The notes below the pieces were generated by a model that saw only the letters and a program-made list of their open reading frames with translations, was not told the DNA's origin and did not search any database. From contig BSYO01000014.1 in NCBI GenBank assembly GCA_033239525.1, positions 18,770,021-18,834,020 on the forward strand: a stretch of 64,000 bases of DNA, read 5' to 3'. The DNA comes from Nepenthes gracilis. Lineage: Eukaryota; Streptophyta; Magnoliopsida; Caryophyllales; Nepenthaceae. Positions 32,997-44,375 of this stretch are shown one piece after another. Positions within the stretch are counted from its first letter, which is position 1, and each line of letters opens with the position of its first letter. Both the position numbers and the translations under genes were made by a program.

Positions 32997-35666
32997 TGTG
33001 ACGGACCAGGTTATTTTTTTTAAATAACATCCATCAATAAGTCTACCAATAAAGCTCATAATTACTATTATGAATTTCTGGCAAAAATTCAGTAGAGTTT
33101 TCTCTACAATTGGACAAAAATAAAAAATACAACCTATTTAGAATAAACCTGTAGAAGCTCACAACTATCCAGATTCAACATTTTGTCCTACAACACAATA
33201 CACAGGACCACAATTCGTCACAACATCCACAACTTCAACGCAAACACCTAAGCTACCATGTTGGAGCTAAGAGAGATGCCACTTGGTACATGTTATAAAT
33301 CCATATGTTACCTGCGGAAGTATAAACAAACCTAACACATCAGAAACTAATCTATCCAATCATCAGTCATTTTGTACAGTATACATCAATCTTTCTAATA
33401 GAAGAATATAAATATACATATACAATTTTATCCAAACGTAAATTAAATTACAAGTTCAAAATTTTTAGCGACGTCTTTTAAATCCAATGCTTAGTCCACT
33501 TCTAGCCTTTACTCCAATCCGCCGGGTATATCAAACCTGTACTAAATTGGAGATAAAGAGAAGTAAGAGTGAGCTAAAAAGCCCCGCAAGTATATCATAA
33601 CCAAACGATAATCAATATAGACCAGAATAAATAAGAAAGGTATAAGCATGAGGAAGATACATTTAACAGGGATATGATGGGGGTATGCTTTGGTATACAC
33701 TTTACCTTTCCTTTTTGATTTTGATTTACACATAATTATTTGTCTTTGCGGATCCGGACCAGTAAGTCATACCGGCTAACGATATGAGAGAATAAGGAAA
33801 GGAATGTGTTCACTATACATTCTAAAGCTCACGGCTACATTTTAGGCCTCCAACACTAGACCATCGATTACATTTTAAGCCTACATCACTTGACCATAAA
33901 AATTTGCCCAATATCCCCCGAGGACTAGGGTAATCCTTGTTCTTCCACAATAGTATCATAAGACGTACCTCGAATATCGCCCGCCACCCCCATGAGCGGC
34001 CGGATTATTTCTTGGGTTCCCACCGTGATGTACGTGGCAAGCCAGAGGGTACCACCCACTAAATATAAGTCCATGGTCCTAGTTTCAAGATAGTATTTCC
34101 TTTGAGGGGTAGTCCTCCATGTCCATTCCGATTCACATTTTATCCACTCAGAAGAGTCAAGATTTCATGTCGCATATCACATAGCACATTGTGGACTTCA
34201 CGCCCATCATGCATACGACTATTATCTTTCTTTCGAATTTAAATCTTCTTAGGACTTAAATTACATATACAAATTTCATAAACATAAGGAAGAGTAAGGA
34301 TACTTATCACTGAAGGGCAATTATAACTTTAGGAACTTTCGGGTCACAATCCTTCACAATTAGTTGACGATTATATTTTTAGGGGTAACAATTAAACATA
34401 TACAAATATATATGCAATTTGATTAACAATTACACAAAGCAAAATTGAGCAAAATTCATCAAAGAGCCTCGGGTGAACAGTACCCGTGGCATGAACAGTA
34501 CTCGACGCACATATCGTTTCATTCTCGAAAGTTTGGACATCCAACAGGTAATTTATCGAACCTAAGGCGTGGGTAACTAATATCCCAAGTCAATTTATAC
34601 ATTTAACCCCAAATTGAAACTCAAACGGTGTCCGGGTGCGGGTTAAAGGCTTTGCGAACGAAATTCCATCAAATTTCACAAACTTGGATACCCAATCAGT
34701 GAATTAACTTACCCAAGTCATGTATAATTATATTCTAGTTCCAAATAAATCAAAAGCCCCAAAAATCGGAGCCCGAAACCACCTGGGCCTGGGGTTAGGG
34801 TTTTGCGAACGGGAATTCACATAATTCTACCAAATTGGGTATTCGATTGACAAATTAACTTGCCTAGGGTGTGGGTAATGGAATGCTTGCTTCAATTTAT
34901 GCAAAAGTCACAAATGTCAGGGGTCAGAATCCACTAAATCACACATGAATAGTATATGCGCGTGGGTGAGGGTTTCAGATATGAAAAACGGTGCAAAAAT
35001 AATGAATTGGACAATGAATTTCACATATATGTATAATCAGACCATGGGCGTCATAGTGATATACATGGGGTTGGGTATCGGGACAAAAGACCCAAAGGGG
35101 ATCGAACAAAAATCAAAGAAACGGAAGAAAAATAGTATAGTGTACTTGCCCCAACGTGCTCTACGATTTCTCCAACTAGCTCGAAGCCGGAATCTGCCCT
35201 GAAGGGCTCCGATCGGCTGCTTCTCTCTCTTCTCCCTCCCCTCTCTCTCTACCCGAACGTTCTTCCTTCCTTCCCCTAAAAATGCATTCAGCGTTTTAAA
35301 AGACAAAGTCGCACACGTACTCGGGCTCTAGTGTGGTCTGCGGCAAGCATGCCTGCTCGGGAAAGTGGCTCTCACCGGGCGCTCGAGCGCCCGGCACCAC
35401 CGCCTAATTTTTGACCTGAAAAGCATCCCTCCACATACTTCGAGCCTAATTGAGGTTAAGTTAATTTAATACCCCAAGATTACCATCATTAAAAATCCAA
35501 ATTATGTTTTCAGACTAATATTTCAAGATTATACCTAAGGTTTTCAATTCCACCGATTCCGAGTCTTTGATCTTAAAATCCGATTCCTCCCAAGTCTTAT
35601 GACCTCAATTCACTTATTCTAACTTATTACTCGAATATACCATGTTCCAAAAAATGATACCTTACA
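32997..35666 (-). mobile_element. Long solo LTR (2.67 kb) inside LTR B
   Basis: The block begins TGTGACGGACC and ends GATACCTTACA. Flanks TGCTT (32992-32996) and TACTT (35667-35671) form a 5-bp target duplication with one mismatch. On the minus strand it starts TGTAAGG and ends GGTCCGTCACA, an end I associate with long chromovirus (Tekay/Del-type) LTRs. LTR B sequence resumes right after. No gag or pol was seen inside. Minus-orientation gene-like ORFs here (for example 35037-35306) are chance. Confidence 0.78.
35375..35394. repeat. Perfect 20-bp GC-rich palindrome
   Basis: The sequence is its own reverse complement, centred on GCTC|GAGC. It lies in the part of the solo LTR that should be near the transcribed leader. 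Related GCTCGAG-containing stretches occur in other LTRs of this window (near 15254 and 41512). Confidence 0.9.
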
Positions 35667-35671
35667 TACTT

Positions 35672-36293
35672 TCTAGTTGAGCGCATGTCACTCCCAAAAC
35701 CGTCCCCAATTGAGTGCACCCCACACTCTAAGCTTCTTCTTGGACAGGCGCGCCCCTCTTTAGGCCGCTCCTCAATTGAGCGCACCTCCCTCTCTAAATT
35801 GCCCCTATTGAACACGCCACAGTGTCACAACTGTCCCTCAATTGGGTACATCTTTAATCTTCAAACTGCTCCTCAGCTGAGCGTATTACTTTCCTAAGCG
35901 ACCCTCATTTGGGTACACCTCATTCTCAAAGCCACTCCATAGCTGAGCTCACTAAACCGCTCCTCAGCTTAGTCATCTCTCTCTAAGTCGCTCCCTCGTT
36001 GAGCACACTATCAAAACTTAGTCCTCTAGCCAACATTCAATCCCCTTATACATGTATCTATGCATTATCTTCTTATCTTTCCATCTTTCTATTCATCTAA
36101 GAAAAATCTTTAATTTGGGTATCGTAGGATATATCGATGAGTGAGTTCTGCCGTCATTTATCCTCTCGTTCATTGATTGTAGTGTGAAGGATCCAAGTTT
36201 TCAGGGATGAAGACCAAACCCGCTTTAATTCAACCTATTGGGTGAAATCTAATGACTCACTAATTCGAAGAATAATTCAAATCCATAGATACA
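35672..36293 (+). mobile_element. 5' LTR of Gypsy copy 2 (LTR B), part 2
   Basis: LTR B resumes with TCTAGTTGAGCGCATG, continues the minisatellite, and ends ATAGATACA as LTR A ends ATAGACGCA. The following ATTGACACTGTATATG is a mutated form of the TTGGCGCCGTATGTG stretch after LTR A. Confidence 0.82.
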
Positions 36294-36690
36294 TCATTGA
36301 CACTGTATATGAAAACTACTAAAAAGTGTAGCCACAAAGTCCATGGAAGCAAACATGGTCAATACTTGGCCTCAAAGTAGTGCACCAGCCAAATACGTCG
36401 TCTCAAATGGCGACAATCCCACCCCATGGGTAGTCATGGAAATGGATGACCTATCCCTGAACTGTCGACACTCCTTACTCGGATGAACACCATGTCCGGA
36501 TTGGTCTAGACCATATGCACTCATCTGGACGTTCTACAGCTGGAGGCTCCTTCCTCCCACTCCCAAACTTCAACGTCTAATAGGAGTAGCCAGAGGAAAA
36601 GACAACTCATCAAGAAGATCCAGCGGTCCGACGACATCAAGACTCAAGCAGCCACGAGTAACAGGACCCAGGCATGGTTGGGGGATCGAC
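36294..36690 (+). pseudogene. Gypsy gag start, copy 2, part 1
   Basis: This matches 27935-28331 of copy 1, including the opening of gag. It stops at GGGGATCGAC (36690), where a solo LTR of 5 kb including a nested insert begins. The frame is broken by stops. Confidence 0.7.
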
Positions 36691-37582
36691 TGTGATGTAC
36701 CGTATTTTCGAATAGAAATTCGGTAGAGTCTCGGCTGTAATACGGTAGTTAGACCAATACAAACCTGCACTAAACCCTGTACAGCACAATATATAACCAT
36801 ACATTTCAACACAGGATCCATAAATGACCACAACAAATACGTGGCACCAACGTCATAACTTCGGGTATGATGTTGGCTCAGATAAGATGCTACTAGGTCC
36901 CCAAACAAACTATAAATACCTGCAAAAATATATATATCCATCAAGAATAGTGAAAACTATACTACGTATACATTATCATCATCGTATGCATACATCAATA
37001 TACAAATTCATCAAAAACGATACAAAATACTCCACCAAATACAATTCCACAAAAGTATGTCCAAAAAGCTCTTCATCCCAAAATCTGCGGCCTGGCTAGC
37101 TCCTAAGTTCTACTTTGCCTCATTGGGTATGAGGGCGTGCTTATTTGGAGGAAAGAAAGCGATAAGGGTAAGCTAAATACTCAATAAGTGTAATAAAATT
37201 TAAAATAATAAATAATATATATAGTATAAAGCAGAGAAAGGGTATAAAAGTATAATAAAGCTTTATAAATATAATCATGATCAAATACACTTTTCTGAGT
37301 ACATTTATTTTTTATAATTTACTTATCTTTTTATAGATTTCAAATATGCATAACTTCTTTATTTTACGGAGTAGGGCCGGTAGGCATTACCTATAATATT
37401 CTGAATTTTTATCTGATTTAATTAGGATTATTTATTATTATTAGGTAATATGGGTGTGACAGATATTAATTAAATATTATGAGATTTTGAGGTATGATCG
37501 AAATTATTGAACAGCGCTCATACTGTTGTCTGAGCATCGATGTAGATTTTGGGAATAAAAAAAGTAAATAAAAGAGAAAAAT

Positions 37583-37586
<4 letters not shown>

Positions 37587-37656
<70 letters not shown>
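37587..37656. repeat. (TAA)n microsatellite, about 23 units
   Basis: An uninterrupted AAT/ATA triplet run of about 70 bases lies inside the nested solo LTR. It creates poly-Asn and poly-Leu ORFs on the two strands that are not genes. Confidence 0.97.
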
Positions 37657-37657
<1 letters not shown>

Positions 37658-38077
37658 TGTGTGTGTGTAATAGTAAAAGGAAAAAGGAAAAAAAAAGAAA
37701 GAAAAAGAATGAAACAGGTATCAGGACGGTTTCAGTGAGAGAGAAAGAAAAAAGAGAGAGAGAGAGAAGAGAGAAATCAGGGATTGAGGCTCTCGGGTTT
37801 GAATTCGATTTGGATCTAGTTAGAGAAATGATAGATTGGGTTGAGACAAGTGCATCCATACCATTCTCTTTTATTTTTTTATACTTTCATTTCGTTTTCT
37901 TCGAGTATTCGCATTTCGATATCCGATTAAATTTATATTTTATAAAATCATTGACCTAAGTATGAAAATACTTTAATTTTATGTCCAATTTGTGAGATTT
38001 GTGTGGTATTTCGCACCCAAAAATCCTAACCTACACCCAGACCCTTTTTACACATTTATTTTGAATTTTATATATGA

Positions 38078-38705
38078 TTTGGTATTAGATAGTTGAAACT
38101 CATGACTTGAACATGCATATATGTAAATTTGATATCCGATTTCATAGTTTTGACCAATATTTGAATATGGAATCCTAACCCCACGCCCCAAACAATTTTA
38201 TAGTTTATTTTAGAACTTTTGCATAAATTGGCTCTAGAATTTGATTACCTATACTTTTAACATGCTAATTTATTAATTAGGTGTCCGATTTGATAGTTGT
38301 ATGCAATTTTGTGCACTTGGAAACCCTAACCCACACCCTCTTGGGTTTTCACCCGAATTAATTGTAATTTATACATAATTTGGTATTAGATAGTTGAAAC
38401 CCATGACTTGAACATGCACATGTGTGGATTTGATACCCGATTTCGTAATTTTGACCGGTTTTCAGACATCGAGCCCTAACCCCGTGCTCTAAATAATTTT
38501 ACAGTTTATTTTAAAATTTTTGTATAAATTGATTTTGGAGTTTGATTACCCATACTTTTAACATGTTAATTTATTGATTGGGTGTCCAATTTGATTGTTT
38601 TTTATGAATTTGTACACTTGGAAACCCTAACCCACGCCCTCTTGGTTTTTCACCCGAATTAATTGTAATTTGTACATGATTTGGCTTTAGAATTTTATAA
38701 CCCTA
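38078..38705. repeat. 301-bp tandem repeat in the nested solo LTR
   Basis: The block beginning GGTATTAGATAGTTGAAAC at 38081 is repeated from 38382, and a third, short and diverged copy starts near 38683. The period is 301 bases. Each unit contains AAACCCTAACCCA-type phrases, which are ordinary LTR sequence and not telomere repeats. Confidence 0.85.
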
Positions 38706-41700
38706 ATTTTATGGATGTGGGTACTCCATATATTTGGTATTATGCACATAAATTTTATATGTGTTAATTTTATATATTTTAAAAATATTGTGGGACGTGG
38801 ATAGTAATTTTTAACCGCATTTACGTTAAATATGTTATTTTGTATATACTCTGAAAATTATATTATATACAATTATGAATGTATTTATTGTCTGAAAGCT
38901 CTAAAGTTATGTTTGGCTAGTTATGGAAAGAATTTCTTAATTGTTTTAAACTTTAAGATAATTTGTGTATATATTTAAAGGTATATAAAGACTTTAGCTC
39001 ACAAGAATATGAAAAATATGTATCTTTATCTATCAAAATATAAAATTTGTATTCGTATTTACAAGGATATGAAATTATAAATTTATATTAAGTAATTAAA
39101 ACTCTATAATTTGTTATCTGTTATCTGACATTTAGAATTTTATCCCAAGGTGAGAAGTTTAAAGAAAAAGAAGTATAAATATTTATGCAGAGTCTCCAAT
39201 ATGAAATATGAAAAGAAATTTTGAAATAGGACCAAGAATTTTTATATCGGAATGTAGTATTCTCTGACATACCTTAGAAATTATTGTGGTAAATTGAGAA
39301 ATTATTTCTGAACTACAGGGGACATAGTGGCATAAGAATAAGGATTATAGGTCCAGTATATCCAAAATTATAGGTATACCGTCCGCGATGAGATGTTAAA
39401 GTTTAAGATTCATGGTTAGTGCCTTAGATCATGTGGAGTAATATGATCTTTCCATCGATTTGACTACACTATTAGCTGGTAAGGCTTACTGGTCCTGATC
39501 CGTAAAAATAAAAAAACTTCTACATGTTTTAGAATTTAAATGAATTAAAAGTAAAATGAAAAAGATAAACGTATTCCAAAAAGTGTATTTGTTCATATTT
39601 CATATTTATGTATCTTCATTATGCCCTCATCTCCTTCCCTAGTTTTATTTTGCGTATATTATTTCTTGTCATTGATTATATTATATTTGTTGAATATATG
39701 GCTCAGCCTTACTATTTTCTTATCTTCAAATAAGTACGAACTTAGACTCGATGAGGCGGGTTAGAAGATTAGAAGTTGACTAGGGTGCTGACCTTACAAG
39801 ATGACTTTATAAACTTAGATTTTGTGATTTTTTTATTTTATGGAGTAAATTTTTTATATTATGAGACGGAGATGTGCTTGTATATTGTTGATATACAGTT
39901 GGTTTAGTTTCCGTTGCACTTTGATGGATGTATAACTTTTCGCAGGCAATTATGGTTTGTATTTTGATACCTAGTGACATCTCTCCGTTTGACGTTGTGT
40001 CCTGAGACGCGACGTTGGAGCCATAAATATATTGTGGTATTTGGATCTTGTATTGTGATGTTGTAGTTATTTGTATTGTGCTGTACGGTGATATTGTACA
40101 AATTTGTATTAGTCTGACTGCCGATTTACAGTCGAAACCTTGCCGATTTTCGGTCTAGTAAATGTGGTCCGTCACATTACCAATTAACGGTGTAAACAAA
40201 TCGAGGAAAGGAATGTGTATGTCCTCATACATTCTAAGGCACTAATCACGAACCTTGAATTTAATGTCTCGTGGCGGACGGTATACCTTTTATTTGATAT
40301 ATTAGACTAGATAGCATATAACAGATAATGGATATACTACCAGAGCATCTCCCATGGTCTAGGAGTAATTCCTCAATTTGTTACAATAATATCCTATGGC
40401 ATGCTATGGAATACTACCATCTGAAATATAAATCTTTGATCCAAACTCTTAATTACTTATTTTTCAGGGAAGGTTCCACCAAAAACATATATAGAAGTTC
40501 TCAATCCCAAGAGAACCAATCATCAGATATAACAGATTATGAAGTTTCCTTCAGATACTTTGCATAACTTTCATAATTCATGATACGGATACAGATAATC
40601 ATTTTCTTATATATTCATGACTCCACATGCTATCAATTATATGCATAAATTATCATAAAGTTTGGAATATATAAGAAATTCTTACCACAAAGTATTGGAC
40701 ATAATTTTAGAGTTTTCGGACAATAAATGCCTTTATAATTACATACAACATAATTTTGGAATATATACAAGATAACATACGAAACGCATATGTGGGTAAA
40801 TATCTCAATTCACGTTTGGTAATATTCTCAAAACACGTAAAATTAACATATACAAATTATATGTACATAAATACCAGTTAATTGGAGTACTCATGTCGAT
40901 GAAACTAGGATTTTCAAGTTCTAAAACCAAATCGTACATAAACCCCAAATTTCGTGGGTTAGAGTGCCGGGGCACAGGTTAGGGTTTCCAAGTGTACAAA
41001 ACCACATAAAATTACCAAATCGGATACCCAATCAATAAATAAATATATACAAGGTATGGGTATTTATAATCTAAAGCCAATTCATACATAAATCTCAAAA
41101 TAAACTGGTAAAATTGTTTCAGGTGTGAGTTAGGATTTCACGTTCAAAAAATCGGTTAAAACTAAATAATCGGACATGAAATCCACATATGCGCATACTC
41201 AAATCATAGGTAATACAAAATATAAATTTAATTGGGTATCGGAACGAGGATATTCGAAGAAAACAAAACGAAAAGTGCAAAGAACGAAAGAGAAGGGTGT
41301 GAGTACACTTGCCTCGACTCAATCTATAACTTTTCTGACTTGCTCCAAGGTGGAATCAAACTGGAAAGTCTCAATCTCCTCTTCATCTCTCTTCTTCTTG
41401 ACGTTCTTTCTCTCTCCTTTCTCCCAAATTGGCACAATTCTACGCGGAGAAAGAGTTGCTACTAGCTTTATAATAGACTGGCACTCAAGCACCAACATTA
41501 CAAAAGGGCTGCGCTCGAGCAGTCGTCAAGCGAGGCTCAAGTGCGAGGTTTTGCCAATGCATGCCGTCAGGCGCGGCTATGCTGCCCCTACGCGCCCTAG
41601 GCGTGCGTCGGGCATTGGGCTTCCAACCCCTCATTTCGCTTTTGATGCTAATTTTCAGTACATAGTTAAAACCTTATCTTAATTATATTATCTTAATTAC

Positions 41701-41740
41701 CCATAATTACGATATCTGAAAACCGATACGTTATGCCGAC

Positions 41741-42335
41741 TAAGTCTCAAAGCATGGGACAGAAGCTCAAAGATGCGGAATCCATGCTACTCTTGAGACG
41801 ACAGGAGGCCTTCAGCTAGAGTTGTGGAGGGCCCATAGCTTCCTGCGACACTCGACTGACAAGAGCCCAAAGCTTCTCAATCTAATATTTTCTTCTGAAC
41901 CACTTGAAATTGAGGAGATTCCTCAATGTCAAGAGGATTGCGTCCCCCTCTATGTTGGAGGAAAGGATGAGGAAGATTGAGCAATGGGCGTTCAGACGAA
42001 GCCCCGACAAATACTCCGTTAACCTGAGGAGGTCACCATTCTTGAAAGAGATCCAAACGTAGTGCCCCCTCACAAGTTTGAGATGATGAACCTGGAGCCC
42101 TACGACAAAAGTTTCGATCTGATGGACCATACAGATAACTTTCACACTTTATTGGGCTTCCAATGTCTCGGCAACGCCAATGGCATGAAAAGATAGTAGG
42201 CTAGTGTGCAATTATGGATGGTAGATCGTACCAACATGGATACCCAATCCTATACATGCAGTATCCCACGCCAGAAGAGGCTGACTATGCCCTAGGAAGG
42301 TTACACCTTAGCATCCGTGGGTCACATGCCGTTGG
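41741..42335 (+). pseudogene. Gypsy gag, copy 2, part 2
   Basis: The sequence continues gag after the solo LTR and matches 28332-28880 of copy 1. KFEMMNLEPYDKSFDLMDH near 42070-42130 fits the gag pattern better than copy 1 does. It ends in the same gag-to-integrase junction near 42335. Confidence 0.7.
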
Positions 42336-42339
42336 TAAA

Positions 42340-43250
42340 AATGCAACATTTAAAATCATGTGACAAAGCAACTGTTGGCCCACAGTGAGAAAGGATGCCT
42401 TGTAATTCCTAAATTAATGTGAGAGTTGTCAAGTCCACGACTACGCTCAACATCATTTACACGCAGAATTGCAAATGCCACAATCACCATGATTGTTTGC
42501 GCAGTGGGGGCAGTACTTCGGCAAGCCATTCCCTGACGATTTCTGGCAAACACCACCCCACTGGCACGGATCCCAGAGTAGAATGTTATCGAATTTGCTT
42601 GGTTGGGCATCGCATGTAGATTTGAGGTTCTAGAGGCCATCATCGCCGACAATGGAACCCAATTCGCTAGCTAATGCTTCACCAAGAACTATCCGAGTTA
42701 GGGAATATAGGCGATTCATACTTTCATCGCCCATCCCTAAGTAAGTGGGCAAGTGGAAATCATGAATCAAGTGCCGCTACACATGTTTAAGATGGAGCTA
42801 GAGGACGCAGGGAGCTCCTGCCGGACAAGCCACCTTTTGTGTTGCGGTCCCACAGGATAGAACTGAGGGAAACTACATGTGACATGCCCTTCAGTTCACT
42901 TTATGGAGCTAAAACAGTCACCCTAGTGAAGATCAGTCTACCCGACCTTCAGCCTGAAAGTTTCAAACCACTAATTAATTTCCAATAAATCAAAGAATAC
43001 TTCCACCTGCTCAAAAAAGCTCGAGGTGCCACAAGCTTTTGCACAGCGGCTTATCAGCAGTAGATCGATCGGTACTGTAGTGAAAAGGTGAAAACACGTC
43101 AGTTCGATGTGGAGGAACTTGTTCTGTGGAGCTTAGAGACAACCGGCAAAACTGCTAACAGGAACGAATAGCCTCCCAGCCTAGAGAGATTGTTCCTAGT
43201 CTTGACGATCCTTCGAAACAGGGTATACAAGCTACGTACCTAAAACGGAA
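42340..43250 (+). pseudogene. Gypsy integrase remnant, copy 2
   Basis: This aligns with 28890-29800 of copy 1. Recognisable pieces include the C-terminal ISLPDLQPESFKPL stretch near 42930-42975 and a following LLKKARGA..FCTAAYQQ piece near 43007-43060. Stops and a shortened KGxWADE region make it dead. RT and RNase H are missing as in copy 1. Confidence 0.68.
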
Positions 43251-44375
43251 AACCGATGTTGAGGGCGTGGAATTCCACCCACCTCTAGAAGTACTATCAG
43301 CATACCACTGCCAAGTGCAGATAAGTTAAGTGCATCCATGCGAATTTCTTAAATGTCATGAACACATTTAATATAATGAAATAATTATCTGCTTCATTTA
43401 TTATGCCAATTATCTGAATCCTTATGTGGTTACATTAATTTAAGTCTTAGATTGCCCCTAAGTAAGGTGAACTTCTTCACCTGTAACACTACCAGCTGTG
43501 ACCCAATCAAAAACCTCGGTCCAATTAACCGAGCGGCCCAAATATGATCGAATCCTAAACCTCGGTTCCAATAGTCGAGTGGCCCAAACGATATTGAATA
43601 TTACGGCCCAGGGAGCTTGCGAACTCAAGTCAGATCTGCCCAAACAAGAGGTTGCTAAAATCTTAGGGAGCTTTCCAGCATGCATGTAATGACTCCCTAC
43701 ATTAGGAACGAGTATTATCAGTGAACAATGGTTAGGTACAATGGTTCGAGGAGCTTGTGGACTAAAGTCGGACCAGCCTAAATGAGCAATTAGCACTAAA
43801 CAAGACCTTCGGTGGACTAGCGCTCGATGCACAAGTGCGATAACTTCCTCTAATTAGGGTGAGCACCATCAGTCAAGTGTAGGTGACAATCTAGACTCTT
43901 TCAAAACCCAACAACAATGGTGATAATGCTTAGCCAACAATTAGACTCTCTCAATGCCACGGTCTCCTCGTAGGAGCGAGCATAACCATACAAAAGCATC
44001 TGTCTAATCCTGGCAATGATAGCGATTACACTTAGCTAGCAAGCAGTCTCTTCCAGTGCTACCATGTCCCCTCAAGGGAAAGGCTGCATGCATGAGGAGA
44101 CAGTTAACCAAGCCCGGCGATGATAGCGACAATGGTTAGCTTGTAAACACGATCAATTCTTAACCAAGGCAAATCAACACATACTCAAAGATATCAGCAA
44201 CAATGATTAAAACTATCTACCTGATTTATTAAAGAATCAAAGTGTATAACAATGAGCATTTGTTTACCTCTAAAATGCAAAGTGCTGCCTAAGACTATGA
44301 CCCAAGTGGGTAGCGATCTTAAAGTTGGGGCCCCCCAGAGAATGTGGTGCATGTCCCTTCCTATCTCTGAGAAGT
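43251..44375. mobile_element. Non-coding spacer of Gypsy copy 2
   Basis: It is the counterpart of 29801-30910. The GGCCCAAA and CGGTCCAATTAA phrases recur. No protein was recognised, and ORFs such as 43458-43832 (minus) read through repeats. Confidence 0.65.

Larger units (their letters stand above)
37392..40176 (+). mobile_element. Nested solo LTR with perfect TTACC duplication
   Basis: TTACC at 37387-37391 and TTACC at 40177-40181 flank the block exactly. It starts TATAATATTCTG, probably a mutated TGTAAT start, and ends GTGGTCCGTCACA in plus orientation. The host LTR reads across: CCGGTAGGCATTACC on the left and AATTAACGGTGTAAAC on the right together match CAGTAAGTCATACCGGCTAACGA of the first long solo LTR. 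There is no coding sequence; the Asn-only ORF is a microsatellite artefact. Confidence 0.82.
36691..41735 (-). mobile_element. Solo LTR interrupting gag of copy 2 (itself interrupted)
   Basis: It begins TGTGATGTACC and ends GATACGTTATG, diverged forms of the ends of the 32997-35666 LTR. Flanks are TCGAC (36686-36690) and CCGAC (41736-41740), one mismatch. The gag sequence reads straight across: copy 1 has GACCAACTAAGTC where copy 2 has GATCGAC plus TAAGTC. Taking out the nested LTR at 37392-40176 and its duplicated TTACC leaves about 2255 bp. The right arm shares GGAAAGGAATGTGT and nearby phrases with the first long solo LTR, so both are one family. Confidence 0.75.

Noticed and set aside
37549..37959. 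136-codon ORF with a long poly-Asn run
   Set aside because: It is a (TAA)n microsatellite inside a solo LTR; the mirror-strand ORF is poly-Leu for the same reason.
38325..38640. AAACCCTAACCC phrases resembling plant telomere repeat
   Set aside because: They occur singly, once per 301-bp unit, within an LTR and not as head-to-tail 7-mers.
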